The position numbers were made by a program, and so were the translations under genes. DNA of 35,494 bases, taken from Anaerolineales bacterium (GTDB lineage Bacteria > Chloroflexota > Anaerolineae > Anaerolineales > UBA11858). Shown here one piece after another: positions 17,495 through 27,227 of the stretch; the first letter of the stretch is position 1; each line of letters begins with the position of its first letter. The notes below the pieces were generated by a model, which saw only the letters and a program-made list of their open reading frames with translations, was not told the DNA's origin and ran no database searches. The stretch is taken from the NCBI GenBank assembly GCA_018335275.1, contig JAGXKM010000014.1:1-35494 (forward strand), written 5' to 3'.

Positions 17495-18674
17495 GTTTGA
17501 AGCGCTAACTGGAAACGCAGCTGTGTCCAATGCAATGCGCCAGATAAACCCGGATGTGGTCGCTGCTTATCCGATCACACCTCAAACGGACACCGTGCAG
17601 ACTTTTTCTGAGTTCGTGGCGGATGGTCTGGTGGATACGGAGTTCGTGACGGTGGAAAGTGAACACAGCGCAATGAGCGCCTGTGTGGGCGCTTCAGCGG
17701 CTGGGGCCCGGGTGATGACTGCGACCTCCGCAAATGGGCTGGCGTTGATGTGGGAGATCATATACATCGCGGCTTCCAACCGCTGCCCGATCGTGATGAG
17801 CCTGGTCAACCGCGCTCTCTCTGCGCCCATCAATATCCACTGTGATCATTCCGATGTGATGGGCATGCGGGACAGCGGTTGGATCATTCTCATGTCCGAA
17901 AACGGTCAGGAAGCCTACGATAATATCATCCAGGCGATTCGGATTGGCGAACACCCGGATGTTCTGCTTCCGGTCGCGGTCTGCCAGGATGGTTTCATCA
18001 CCAGCCATTCCTTGGAACGGGTGGAGCTTTTTGAAGACGGTGAAGTGCAGGATTTTGTAGGCACACACGAACCCCAGTGGCCGCTGCTCGATGTGGAAGA
18101 TCCCAAGACGTACGGCCCGCTGGATTTTTATGATTACTACTACGAGCACAAGCGCCAGCAGGTGGAAGCGATGGAAAAAGCCCACGGCGTGATCCGGGAA
18201 GTAACCCAGGAGTTTAATGACAGGTTTGGACGCGAATACGGCCTTTTTGAAGCATACCGCATGGACGATGCTGAGGTGGCCGTGATCGCTGCCAACTCGA
18301 CGGCAGGCACAGCGAAGACCGCGGTCGACAATCTTCGGGATCAAGGTCTCAAAGCTGGCCTGCTCAAACTGCGGGTCTTCCGCCCTTTCCCGGGGCAGGA
18401 GTTAGCGGAAGCGCTGCGCGGCGTAAGCGCTGTTGCTGTCATGGACCGGGCGATTTCCTTCGGTTCAATGGACAACGCTGGCCCGCTTTTCTCAGAGGTG
18501 GTATCAGCGCTGACGTTGAACGACGTGCATGTGCCCATTGCCGATTATGTGTACGGTCTGGGGGGGCGGGACATTCGTCCTGGTGAGATTGAGAACGTTT
18601 ACCAAGAGGCCTTCCAGATGGCTGAAAATGGGAAAGTGGAGCGCAGGGTTCGGTACCTGGGTGTGCGAGAGTGA
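17487..18674 (+). CDS. porA: 2-oxoacid:ferredoxin oxidoreductase alpha subunit
   Basis: MSKFEALTGNAAVSNAMRQINPDVVAAYPITPQTDTVQTFSEF; start set at 17487, 8-nt overlap with porD. Confidence 0.93.
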   Translation: MSKFEALTGNAAVSNAMRQINPDVVAAYPITPQTDTVQTFSEFVADGLVDTEFVTVESEHSAMSACVGASAAGARVMTATSANGLALMWEIIYIAASNRCPIVMSLVNRALSAPINIHCDHSDVMGMRDSGWIILMSENGQEAYDNIIQAIRIGEHPDVLLPVAVCQDGFITSHSLERVELFEDGEVQDFVGTHEPQWPLLDVEDPKTYGPLDFYDYYYEHKRQQVEAMEKAHGVIREVTQEFNDRFGREYGLFEAYRMDDAEVAVIAANSTAGTAKTAVDNLRDQGLKAGLLKLRVFRPFPGQELAEALRGVSAVAVMDRAISFGSMDNAGPLFSEVVSALTLNDVHVPIADYVYGLGGRDIRPGEIENVYQEAFQMAENGKVERRVRYLGVRE

Positions 18675-18684
18675 GGAGTAAATC

Positions 18685-19620
18685 ATGGTAACCAAATTAA
18701 CACCAAAAGAACTAGCGAAGAAAGAAGAACGCCTGGCGCCCGGGCACCGTTTATGCGCGGGCTGCGGAGCAGCGATCGTCGTCCGCCAGATGCTGGCAGC
18801 GATTGATGAGCCGGTTGTGCTGGCAAATGCCACAGGCTGCCTGGAGGTGGCGACGACTATTTATCCGTATTCCTCCTGGCGTGTGCCCTGGATCCATAAT
18901 GCGTTTGAGAACGCGGCTTCGACGATGAGTGGAGTAGAGGCGGCGTACCGGAGCATGGTCCGGCAGGGGAAACTGGAAGAGAAGGATGTCAAATTTATCG
19001 CCTACGGCGGCGACGGGGGAACCTACGACATCGGCATCCAGGCCCTGTCAGGCGCGGTGGAGCGCGGGCACCAGTTCCTGTATGTGTGCTATGACAATGG
19101 GGCATACATGAACACCGGGATCCAGCGTTCCAGCGCCACGCCTTTCGGGGCCCACACGACCACATCCCCAGCGGGAAAGGTCATCCCTGGCAAGCAGCAA
19201 TTTCGTAAGGATTTGACCAAGGTCATGGCTGCCCACGATATCCCCTACGTGGCCCAGGCCGCTCCCAGCAAATGGCGGGATTTGATGCAGAAGACGCGCA
19301 AAGCGGTCAACTGCGGAGGACCGGCGTTCATGAACGTGCTCGCCTCCTGCAACCGGGGCTGGCGGCACGAGACGGATGAGACGATTGAGGTCACCCAGTT
19401 AGCGGTAGATTCCTGTTTCTGGCCGCTTTATGAGGTGGAGAACGGCGAGTGGAGCCTGACTTACAAGCCGCGAAAGAAGGTTCCCGTAAAAAAATGGTTG
19501 GAACGCCAGGGTCGGTTCAGTCACCTTTTTAGAGATGAAAATCGGCACATGATTGACGAGATGCAAGAAGAGGTCGATCGCCGCTGGGAGAAACTTCTGG
19601 AACGCTGCGGAGAGGGCTAA
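18685..19620 (+). CDS. porB: 2-oxoacid:ferredoxin oxidoreductase beta subunit (TPP-binding)
   Basis: APGHRLCAGCGAAIVVRQ, YGGDGGTYDIGIQALSGAVERG, YDNGAYMNTGIQRSSATPFGA. Confidence 0.95.
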   Translation: MVTKLTPKELAKKEERLAPGHRLCAGCGAAIVVRQMLAAIDEPVVLANATGCLEVATTIYPYSSWRVPWIHNAFENAASTMSGVEAAYRSMVRQGKLEEKDVKFIAYGGDGGTYDIGIQALSGAVERGHQFLYVCYDNGAYMNTGIQRSSATPFGAHTTTSPAGKVIPGKQQFRKDLTKVMAAHDIPYVAQAAPSKWRDLMQKTRKAVNCGGPAFMNVLASCNRGWRHETDETIEVTQLAVDSCFWPLYEVENGEWSLTYKPRKKVPVKKWLERQGRFSHLFRDENRHMIDEMQEEVDRRWEKLLERCGEG

Positions 19621-19643
19621 GAATCTACCCTGATGAAAAATCT

Positions 19644-19678
19644 CACCCCGTAATCCACAAGGAATACGGGGTGTTTTT
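19644..19678 (+). terminator. Intrinsic terminator after por operon
   Basis: CACCCCGTA ... TACGGGGTG stem followed by TTTTT. Confidence 0.9.
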
Positions 19679-19978
19679 ATGTCAGGAGGCGGAATGTATA
19701 ACGCCAAATGTATCGTAGTATCCGATTTGATCTATAGATAAAATACCTATCCTTGATTATTCTAGATTGAGAAGAAATGCAAAAAGAAATAAATGGAGTC
19801 TGATTATTGAGAGAATTGTTTTGGGGAACGACCGAGCAATATGTCCGGGTATTCCATTTTATAAAAATTTTCCCCTGTTAAAAACTCAAGAAGGTAGGAT
19901 TCACTATACTTTTCTTTTCGTTGATTAAATGTATGTTGATTTGAATGAATCCAACAATAAACAAGAAAGAGGAGAATA

Positions 19979-21556
19979 ATGTTTGTGAAAAGAATGTTGA
20001 AAAACCAAGGAAAGACTCTTGCCGCCAGTGTGATCTTGGTGATCCTTCTCACCCTGGGCTTGACAGCGGGTTGTTCTGCGCTGAGGACGGATACGCTGAC
20101 ACCCACAGCAGCCCCTCGTCAGCCGTTTTCAGCCCGCTCAGAAAGCGAGGATGGAGCGGTTGTCTTCTGGGAAGGGTATACTGACGGCTACCAACCGGGT
20201 GAAGGATCATCCTTTGAGGTCCAGCTCAAGAATAACACCGAACAACCCTGGAAGGGGCGCTTCTGCCTGCAGCTTTTATCCCCGGATTCGGCCCTGGTGA
20301 TCCAGACACTGGCCCAAGAGGAGATTAATCTGGAGTCGGGGGTAGGTTTCTCTGATGAACTCACCGTGACGATGCCGGAAACGCTGGATCGAGGCGGCTA
20401 CCATTTATCCATGGTTGTGCGTCGACCAAGCGGACCGATGGTGGACATGATCCCCATCCAGGTAGGCAGCACTGACGCGGTACTTGAAGACATCACACAA
20501 GAGGACATGGATGCCGCTTTAGAAGCCTGTCCCCCTGTGGAGGGAGCAGGTCAAGAGGTGCTGGTGGAACAGGCTGTGAGCGATTTGTCACAGCGTCGCG
20601 AGGTTGATCTCGAAGAGATTGAGGTCAAAAGCGTGGAAGCCACGGAGTTCTCCGATGCAAGCCTTGGTGTGCCTGAGCCGGGGAAATCTTACGCGCAGGT
20701 CATCACGCCAGGCTACATCATTCAACTGGAAATCGAAGGTAAAACATACCGTTATCACGCCAGCCAGTCTCGCGTGGTCTTTGTGCCAGAAGAAGGCACG
20801 CCGACAGCTCCCTCCCCCACACCTACAGTGGAGGACGAGGGGGCGATTGAGATCCCGGAAGCGGGATCAGTGACCACCTTACCCTTGCATATCATGGCTT
20901 ATGTTGGGGAGCCTGGGATGGAAATGAAGACCGTTCTGCGCTGGGAAGACGGGACCGAACTCAGCCAAACCTTTACCACCCTGGAAAGTCCAGAAGGGGA
21001 AGGTCTGTTAATGGAAAGTCTGGATTGGCAGACGGAATCCACACCTCCGCAGCCTGAGACGGACCAGGCCACTCTCATCCTCCAAACCTCATCCGGAGAG
21101 ATCGTGGATGAAGCTCCGCTGACGGTTCTTGGAGCTGATCACCCCCAGACCCGCTTGATTGACCTGTATTGGCTGCTTGGCGAGGAATTAGAAAGTGAAC
21201 AGCGGCGGGTCGTGGATACAGGGAGTGTCGAATCAACAGCTGTCAAGGAGCTGTTGTGGGGACCCCCACCACGCAACTTGGCGGGTTTTCAGACTGCAAT
21301 TCCCACCCCGGAGGATGTACTCGGCTACCCCGGCAGGGGGGAGGACTGGGGATCCCGGGTGAGAATGCTGGGCCTGACCATCGAGGAGGGGACAGCGCGG
21401 GTTAACTTCTCGCAGGAAATGAGAGCGTATGGAGGTGGGTCGGCGAGAGTGCAATCCATCCGCCAGCAGATCATCCGCACCCTGGCCCAGTTTGACTCCG
21501 TAGATACCATTGTGATTGCGGTGGAGGGCGAGACAGAAGGCGTCCTGCAGCCTTAA
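19979..21556 (+). CDS. GerMN-domain lipoprotein
   Basis: Signal peptide and lipobox (LGLTAGCSA); C-terminal GerMN-type segment (LIDLYWLLGEELESEQRRV...AVKELLWGPP...GTARVNFSQEM). Confidence 0.82.
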   Translation: MFVKRMLKNQGKTLAASVILVILLTLGLTAGCSALRTDTLTPTAAPRQPFSARSESEDGAVVFWEGYTDGYQPGEGSSFEVQLKNNTEQPWKGRFCLQLLSPDSALVIQTLAQEEINLESGVGFSDELTVTMPETLDRGGYHLSMVVRRPSGPMVDMIPIQVGSTDAVLEDITQEDMDAALEACPPVEGAGQEVLVEQAVSDLSQRREVDLEEIEVKSVEATEFSDASLGVPEPGKSYAQVITPGYIIQLEIEGKTYRYHASQSRVVFVPEEGTPTAPSPTPTVEDEGAIEIPEAGSVTTLPLHIMAYVGEPGMEMKTVLRWEDGTELSQTFTTLESPEGEGLLMESLDWQTESTPPQPETDQATLILQTSSGEIVDEAPLTVLGADHPQTRLIDLYWLLGEELESEQRRVVDTGSVESTAVKELLWGPPPRNLAGFQTAIPTPEDVLGYPGRGEDWGSRVRMLGLTIEEGTARVNFSQEMRAYGGGSARVQSIRQQIIRTLAQFDSVDTIVIAVEGETEGVLQP

Positions 21557-21742
21557 TTGAAAAATCGACATCCGGGGAAAAAGGTCGATCTTTCCCGGAT
21601 GTCCCCTTGGCGGCTGAATCCGTGATGCGCTTTGCGGGCAGGATGGGCCTCAGCTCTGCACTTGCTACGAAATACCGCGGACGGAGTTTGCCACCTTTGT
21701 GGTCAGAGGGCTGGTATCTGCGGCCAGGTGAAGGATTTTGGT

Positions 21743-22513
21743 CTATGCCAGGTTCTGACTTAAGATCTTCCTGGTTTCAGCGTACCCAGCTTGAATTAAA
21801 GCTCCTGTCTGGTGGGTGCTGATTAAAGAGAAAGAGGCCAGATCCGGGGCGATCACCAGGTCCGCATCTTTCGTACGCAGCCTGGTCGCGGTTTCAATAG
21901 TGAAGTAAAACGAACGCAGGAGGACATCGATGACGTTTTCTGGTTTGTCCCGGGTGGATCCGGATCCTAATGCCACCCCGATGAGAAAATTCGCGCCTAA
22001 ATCGCGCAGGGGTGAAATGGGTACGTTTTCCACAATCCCACCATCCACGAGTAGCCTTTCTTGTATTTGAATGGGTTCAAAGATGCCGGGTACACAGGTG
22101 CTGGCCATGACGGCATTGGATACATCCCCGTTTTTTAAGATGACTTTTTGGCCTTTGGATATGTCAGTGGCAACCATGGCCAAGGGAATCTTTGCTTCTT
22201 CAAAACTCACTTCCCCCAGATTTTGGGTGATGAGATCTCCCAGTTTCTTATTCGAGAGGACGGCATATTGAGAAAGGGATAATTCGGAGGCGTTGAGCCA
22301 GTTCAAATCTGTGAGAACTCCCTCAATGTCCTGCCAATCTTTCTCGAAGGCGAATAAAGATGCGATTAAGGCTCCTATGCTTGTTCCGGCGACAGCGTGA
22401 ATGGATACATTCAACTCATTCAAGGCTTTCAGAACGCCGATGTGAGCTGCGCCCAGCACCCCTCCGCCTCCCAGCGCTAAACCTACCTTTTTCTCCTGGA
22501 GGGATATTTTCAT
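21743..22513 (-). CDS. Patatin-like phospholipase (RssA-like)
   Basis: VGLALGGGGVLGAAHIGVLKAL, GTSIGALIAS (GXSXG), LLVDGGIVENVPI (DGG). Start at MKISLQEKK; track start is 22546. Confidence 0.92.
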   Translation of the reverse strand: MKISLQEKKVGLALGGGGVLGAAHIGVLKALNELNVSIHAVAGTSIGALIASLFAFEKDWQDIEGVLTDLNWLNASELSLSQYAVLSNKKLGDLITQNLGEVSFEEAKIPLAMVATDISKGQKVILKNGDVSNAVMASTCVPGIFEPIQIQERLLVDGGIVENVPISPLRDLGANFLIGVALGSGSTRDKPENVIDVLLRSFYFTIETATRLRTKDADLVIAPDLASFSLISTHQTGALIQAGYAETRKILSQNLA

Positions 22514-22725
22514 GAGATGATAAGCTCCATGGGGATCGTATTTCACATTGAAACCAGCTAGTAAGAATCCAATTTGTTCTTCTCTGTGAATCTGATTCTA
22601 CAATGGTGAACAGGTTTGGAAAAAATTTTCAGAGTGCTGAGCGGAGGGTAACCTCCCCTGCATTTGATTATACATTACAGGGGAATGGATAAGTTATTTA
22701 CAAGTTGGAGGGATTATATAACATC

Positions 22726-23499
22726 ATGGAATACTTAAATGTGTTTGGAGAAAGGGTGCCTGGAATTGGGTTGGGGACATGGAAAATGCGCGGAGATGAC
22801 TGCCGCCGGAGCGTGCGCAGCGCACTTGAAATGGGCTACCGGCATATTGACACCGCGGAGTTATATAACAATGAGAGGGAGGTCGGGCAGGCGATAAAGG
22901 AATCAGGTGTGGACCGGGAAGACATTTTTCTGGTCTCCAAAGCCTGGAGCAATCACCTGGGGGAGGAATCGATCCAGCGGGCTTGCGAGGGCAGCTTGGG
23001 GAGATTGGGACTGGAATATATCGATCTGTACCTTGTTCACCGACCTAACGTGTCCGTGCCATTGGAAGAAACCACAGCTGGGTTAGAGGGGCTGATGGAG
23101 ACCGGAAAAATCCGGGCCATGGGGGTGAGCAATTTCTCGGTGTCCCAGCTGGATCGGACCAGGTCCGCCGCCTCGAAACCCGTCTTCACGAATCAGGTGG
23201 AATACCATCCCTTTTATAATCAGGACGAGGTGCTGGCTTACTGCCAGAAGCACAAGCTGGCTCTGACAGCTTACAGCCCTTTGGATCGGGGGCGGGTGAT
23301 GCGAAATAAAACCCTGCAAGAAATTGGGAAACGGTACGAAAAGGACCCGGCTCAGGTGGCTTTGCGCTGGCTGATCCAGCAGGATTCCGTGGTTACCATC
23401 CCAAAAGCATCTTCAGAATCTCACCAGCAGGCGAATCTACAGGTTTTTGATTTTCAGTTGACCGCTGAAGAAATGGAAAAGATCAGGGATCTCCGTTGA
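22726..23499 (+). CDS. Aldo/keto reductase
   Basis: VPGIGLGTWKMRGDD, MGYRHIDTAELYNNEREVGQAIKESG, DLYLVHRPN, MGVSNFS, NQVEYHPF, IPKASSESHQQAN. Confidence 0.95.
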   Translation: MEYLNVFGERVPGIGLGTWKMRGDDCRRSVRSALEMGYRHIDTAELYNNEREVGQAIKESGVDREDIFLVSKAWSNHLGEESIQRACEGSLGRLGLEYIDLYLVHRPNVSVPLEETTAGLEGLMETGKIRAMGVSNFSVSQLDRTRSAASKPVFTNQVEYHPFYNQDEVLAYCQKHKLALTAYSPLDRGRVMRNKTLQEIGKRYEKDPAQVALRWLIQQDSVVTIPKASSESHQQANLQVFDFQLTAEEMEKIRDLR

Positions 23500-23539
23500 G
23501 GGGATCCCGGGTGTGTAATGAATATTCAGAAAGAAACTA

Positions 23540-23577
23540 ATAAAACCAGCTGAGGTCCTTGAGCAGCGGGTTTTTAT
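23540..23577 (+). terminator. Probable intrinsic terminator after aldo/keto reductase
   Basis: AAACCAGCTG ... GCAGCGGGTTTTTA, stem with one mismatch and a T run. Confidence 0.65.
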
Positions 23578-23761
23578 TGATAAATGTCAGGGGGATTTCT
23601 CAGATTCCGATAGTTGGATTATGTATAATCGAGTCAGGCATCATCTTGCTTGTCAGGAAGTGGTTGGTGGGAGGCTTCCAAACATGAATGACTTTTTATC
23701 TTTCAATTTGGCGAGTAAACATGGATTTCGTGGTGAAAATTAGCGATAAAAGGAAACAATA

Positions 23762-24808
23762 ATGGCTGGTATCAAGGATATCTTTTGGCATCCCAAGGAA
23801 CATCGCCCTCGTGCCTTTTGGCGTTTATTTTGCCAGATCCTGGTCCTTATTCCCATCTTGTTATTTTTCGGGATAGCCTTTGGATTCTGCACCTACTGGT
23901 TTTTGATCTCGCAGGGTAGTGTCAACCCAGAGGCTATGTCTGATCCCGGTCTGGTCCAGTCTCAAATCATGAATAATCCCTTTCTACTTATTCTCACTTA
24001 TGCCTGGTTGGCGCCCTCCGTGGTGATCAGTATCTGGCTCTCCGGTCGTTTTCTCGACCGCAGGCCTTTTGCGGATTTTGGCTTTCATTTCGATAAGGAT
24101 TGGTGGTGGGATTTTGCGTTCGGGCTTTTTCTGGGTGGTTTCTTGATGGGGATTGCCTTTTTGGTGGAGTGGCTGGCTGGCTGGGTTGTTGTCACAGGGA
24201 CATTTGTGACCCAGTTTCCAGATCTCGGTTTTGGACTTGCTCTGATCCTCCCTCTGTTTCTTTTTTTGATGGTCGGCTTTTATGAGGAATTATTCAGCCG
24301 TGGATACCAATTAAAAAATCTGGCCGAGGGGCTCCGGGGAGAGTTGCTTGGTTCACGTGGGGCGGTAATCATCGCCGTTCTTTTCTCCTCGGGGATCTTT
24401 GGCGTGCTGCACTCCACCAACCCAAATGCTACACTTTTCAGCACCCTGAATATATGCTTGGCCGGGGTTTTATTATCCACGGGGTATATATTGACTGGAG
24501 AATTAGCCATCCCCATTGGACTCCATATCACCTGGAATTTTTTCCAGGGAAATGTGTTCGGTTTTCCGGTCAGCGGGGCAAATTTCCGCTCGGCGACATT
24601 TATCGCCATCCACCAGAGGGGGCCTGATCTCTGGACGGGGGGTGCCTTCGGCCCGGAAGGTGGTTTACTTGGAGTAGGGATGATGATAGCAGGCATGGTG
24701 CTTACCGTATTCTGGGTTCGTTTCAGGAGAGGGAAGGCGGACTTTTACCTGCCTTTGGCTGAGCCGCCCGCCCACAACATGGAAGAGGAAGAACCAACTC
24801 ATGGATGA
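23762..24808 (+). CDS. CPBP family intramembrane glutamic endopeptidase (CAAX-like)
   Basis: YEELFSRGYQLKNLAEGL (EExxxR), FGVLHSTNP, HITWNFFQGNVFGF. Confidence 0.92.
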   Translation: MAGIKDIFWHPKEHRPRAFWRLFCQILVLIPILLFFGIAFGFCTYWFLISQGSVNPEAMSDPGLVQSQIMNNPFLLILTYAWLAPSVVISIWLSGRFLDRRPFADFGFHFDKDWWWDFAFGLFLGGFLMGIAFLVEWLAGWVVVTGTFVTQFPDLGFGLALILPLFLFLMVGFYEELFSRGYQLKNLAEGLRGELLGSRGAVIIAVLFSSGIFGVLHSTNPNATLFSTLNICLAGVLLSTGYILTGELAIPIGLHITWNFFQGNVFGFPVSGANFRSATFIAIHQRGPDLWTGGAFGPEGGLLGVGMMIAGMVLTVFWVRFRRGKADFYLPLAEPPAHNMEEEEPTHG

Positions 24809-25331
24809 TTCGCATCGATCTCGAGACGTTAAAATCGTCCCCGCTGAGCGAGATCAAAGGAAGATCATGGAACGCCTCTTCCAACTCTACCTGCACGATT
24901 TTAGTCAATTTGTGGATCTTGAAATCGATGACAGAGGTCGTTTTGAATATCCCTCCCTGGCCGTGTATTGGCAGGAGCTGGATCGTTGCCCTTATTTCAT
25001 TGAAATGGAAGGAAAATTGGCAGGTTTTGTGTTGATCAAGAAGGAGGCGGAGAATGGCGATGATCATCAGGTTTTCGATATCGCGGAATTCTTTGTGCTC
25101 CGCGGCTATCGCCGCCAGGGGGTTGGCACGCAAAGCGCCCATGCGATATGGGACCGCTTTCCAGGCAGGTGGGTCGTTCGGGTCACGAAGGCGAATAAAC
25201 CTGCGGTGCAGTTTTGGGAGCAGGCTGTCAAGAAATATACGGGAGGGGATTTCCGGCAGCAGCAGGTCACGAAGGATGATTACAGCTGGCTATTTTTCCA
25301 TTTTTCCAATCTGAGTAAAGAAAAACCATAG
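24801..25331 (+). CDS. GNAT family N-acetyltransferase
   Basis: IAEFFVLRGYRRQGVGTQSAHAIWDRFPGRWVVRVTKANKPAVQFWEQAV; 8-nt overlap with upstream CPBP ORF. Confidence 0.88.
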   Translation: MDDSHRSRDVKIVPAERDQRKIMERLFQLYLHDFSQFVDLEIDDRGRFEYPSLAVYWQELDRCPYFIEMEGKLAGFVLIKKEAENGDDHQVFDIAEFFVLRGYRRQGVGTQSAHAIWDRFPGRWVVRVTKANKPAVQFWEQAVKKYTGGDFRQQQVTKDDYSWLFFHFSNLSKEKP

Positions 25332-25552
25332 ACCAAAAAACTTGGCGAGTGGTTTTAGATTCGGACTGATCTCGAACCTTGATCATGTTTTGATTAAGTC
25401 CAAAGGCTGGTGATTTTCCTTTTTCTCCATAGGATTGGTTTCTACATCAATCTATGGGGGACAGGTAGGGAAATACCAAGTATAATTCATGCATCGGAGA
25501 TGGATCATGCGCCCTTTGGTTATCATCAGGAATCTCTGACAGGTACATACAT

Positions 25553-26296
25553 ATGAATAGCAAACTTTGGAATATCTTCCTTGCAGCAAGCTTGACAGCT
25601 GTAGCGACAGGGTTAGGTGCCCTTCCGTTCTTGTTCATCCAGCGCATCAGCAGGAGGTGGTTGAGCATTTTCCACGCTGCTGCTGGGGGGCTGATGTTAG
25701 GAGCCAGCCACAGCCTGATCCAAGAGGGCACCAGGATTAATCCGGGGAGGGCGTTTTTTGGTATTCTTTTGGGCTTAGGTTTGATTGTGGTCGCGAATCG
25801 TCTCATCCGCCGTCAGGGGGATATGGATGTCGCTGAACTCGCTGGAGCGGATGCCCGGAAAGCCTTGTTGATCCTGGGTGTGATGACCGCGCATTCCTTT
25901 GCGGAAGGGGTCGGGGTTGGGGTTTCTTACGGCGACAGTGATAAATTGGGCATATTTGTCACCGCTGCGATTGCCATTCACAATATCCCTGAGGGATTAG
26001 CCATCAGCCTGGTGCTTATCCCGCGCGGCACACCAATTTGGAAATCCTCGGGTTGGAGCATTTTCACCAGTTTGCCGCAGCCTTTAATGGCCATCCCCGC
26101 ATTTTTATTTGTGCTGGCCTTTGAGCCATTTCTACCCGTTGGGCTGGGATTGGCAGCAGGGGCGATGATCTGGATGGTCTTCGCAGAATTGCTTCCAGAT
26201 GCGCTGGAAGAAGCGTCCGGCCCTGAAGTGGGTATCGCGGTCACAGTGGCCTTTGCAGCGTTGCTAGCATTCCAGGAATACGTACTCCATTTATAA
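25553..26296 (+). CDS. ZIP family metal transporter
   Basis: HSFAEGVGVGVSYG and AIHNIPEGLAISLVLIPRG (ZIP TM4/TM5 signatures). Confidence 0.92.
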   Translation: MNSKLWNIFLAASLTAVATGLGALPFLFIQRISRRWLSIFHAAAGGLMLGASHSLIQEGTRINPGRAFFGILLGLGLIVVANRLIRRQGDMDVAELAGADARKALLILGVMTAHSFAEGVGVGVSYGDSDKLGIFVTAAIAIHNIPEGLAISLVLIPRGTPIWKSSGWSIFTSLPQPLMAIPAFLFVLAFEPFLPVGLGLAAGAMIWMVFAELLPDALEEASGPEVGIAVTVAFAALLAFQEYVLHL

Positions 26297-26407
26297 TGAT
26301 CGATATTCTTTTGATGAGTATTTGCGGAAAAACCAGCCGGTTTTCGGACTCATATGCTGGTTTCAGCCAGGTTTTTTTGGAGTATCCATGTCGGTCGTGA
26401 GGTGACC

Positions 26408-27061
26408 ATGAAAACAATTCAATGGGTATGGCGCTTGGTTGTTTTACTGATTCTGGTGGTGATTGGGGTGATCCTGGTGGACACCATCCGGGGCGCCTTT
26501 GATTCGCAGTTGGGAACCATTCGTGAGGCTCAAAGTAACATCTCCACTCAGGTCGCTGTTGTCCTGAACCCCACGCCTACCATCATCCCTGATCCAGTGA
26601 CTATCATCCATGAGGTGAGGTCCTTGGCTCGTCTGGAGACCATGAAGTTCAGCGTGGAAAAAATCATCACCGCGGAAACCAGGCAGGGCGCTTTTGAGTG
26701 GCTGTTGGGAGATAAACTTATTTTCGTCGCCCATGGGGAGGTGATTGCCGGGGTTGACCTGAACGAATTGGACGCCGAAGATCTGAATGTGAAAAACGGT
26801 GTTCTATATGTCAACCTCCCGGATCCAGAGATCTTTGTCACGGTGGTAGACAATGAACAATCCTATGTGTATGATCGGGATACCGGGCTGTTCACAAAAG
26901 GTGAGGTGAATCTGGAGACGGAGGCGCGTCGGGCAGCGGAGCGTGAAATTAGGGAGGGGGCTTTGGAGGACAGGATTTTAGAGCTGGCCGGGCAAAACGC
27001 GGAACATTTCTTGGACCGTCTTTTCCGGGACTTGGGTTTCCCTGAGGTGATCTTTCAATAA
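26408..27061 (+). CDS. DUF4230 domain protein
   Basis: N-terminal TM, SLARLETMKFSVEKIITAET...VAHGEVIAGVDLNEL...VNLPDPEIF pattern. Confidence 0.8.
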   Translation: MKTIQWVWRLVVLLILVVIGVILVDTIRGAFDSQLGTIREAQSNISTQVAVVLNPTPTIIPDPVTIIHEVRSLARLETMKFSVEKIITAETRQGAFEWLLGDKLIFVAHGEVIAGVDLNELDAEDLNVKNGVLYVNLPDPEIFVTVVDNEQSYVYDRDTGLFTKGEVNLETEARRAAEREIREGALEDRILELAGQNAEHFLDRLFRDLGFPEVIFQ

Positions 27062-27227
27062 TTCACAAGGGATATTTGAAGAATCAATTGGGGCTCCTCG
27101 TGAGACATGGTTGAAATTGTTGTACAATACTATTGTCTGAGAGTGAGAACACGCACAGAAAAGAATGTTTTCGTCGATGATCTTCAATCTTCAGGATGAC
27201 GAAGGATGAGGTGCCCTTCCCAGAATT

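Noticed and set aside
19804-20106. 100-aa minus ORF overlapping the start of the GerMN lipoprotein
   Set aside because: No recognisable domain, overlaps a better supported gene; hydrophobic segment arises from AT-rich intergenic sequence.
22655-22683. Inverted repeat CCCCTG-N17-CAGGGG upstream of the aldo/keto reductase
   Set aside because: Short arms and long spacer; insufficient to call an operator.
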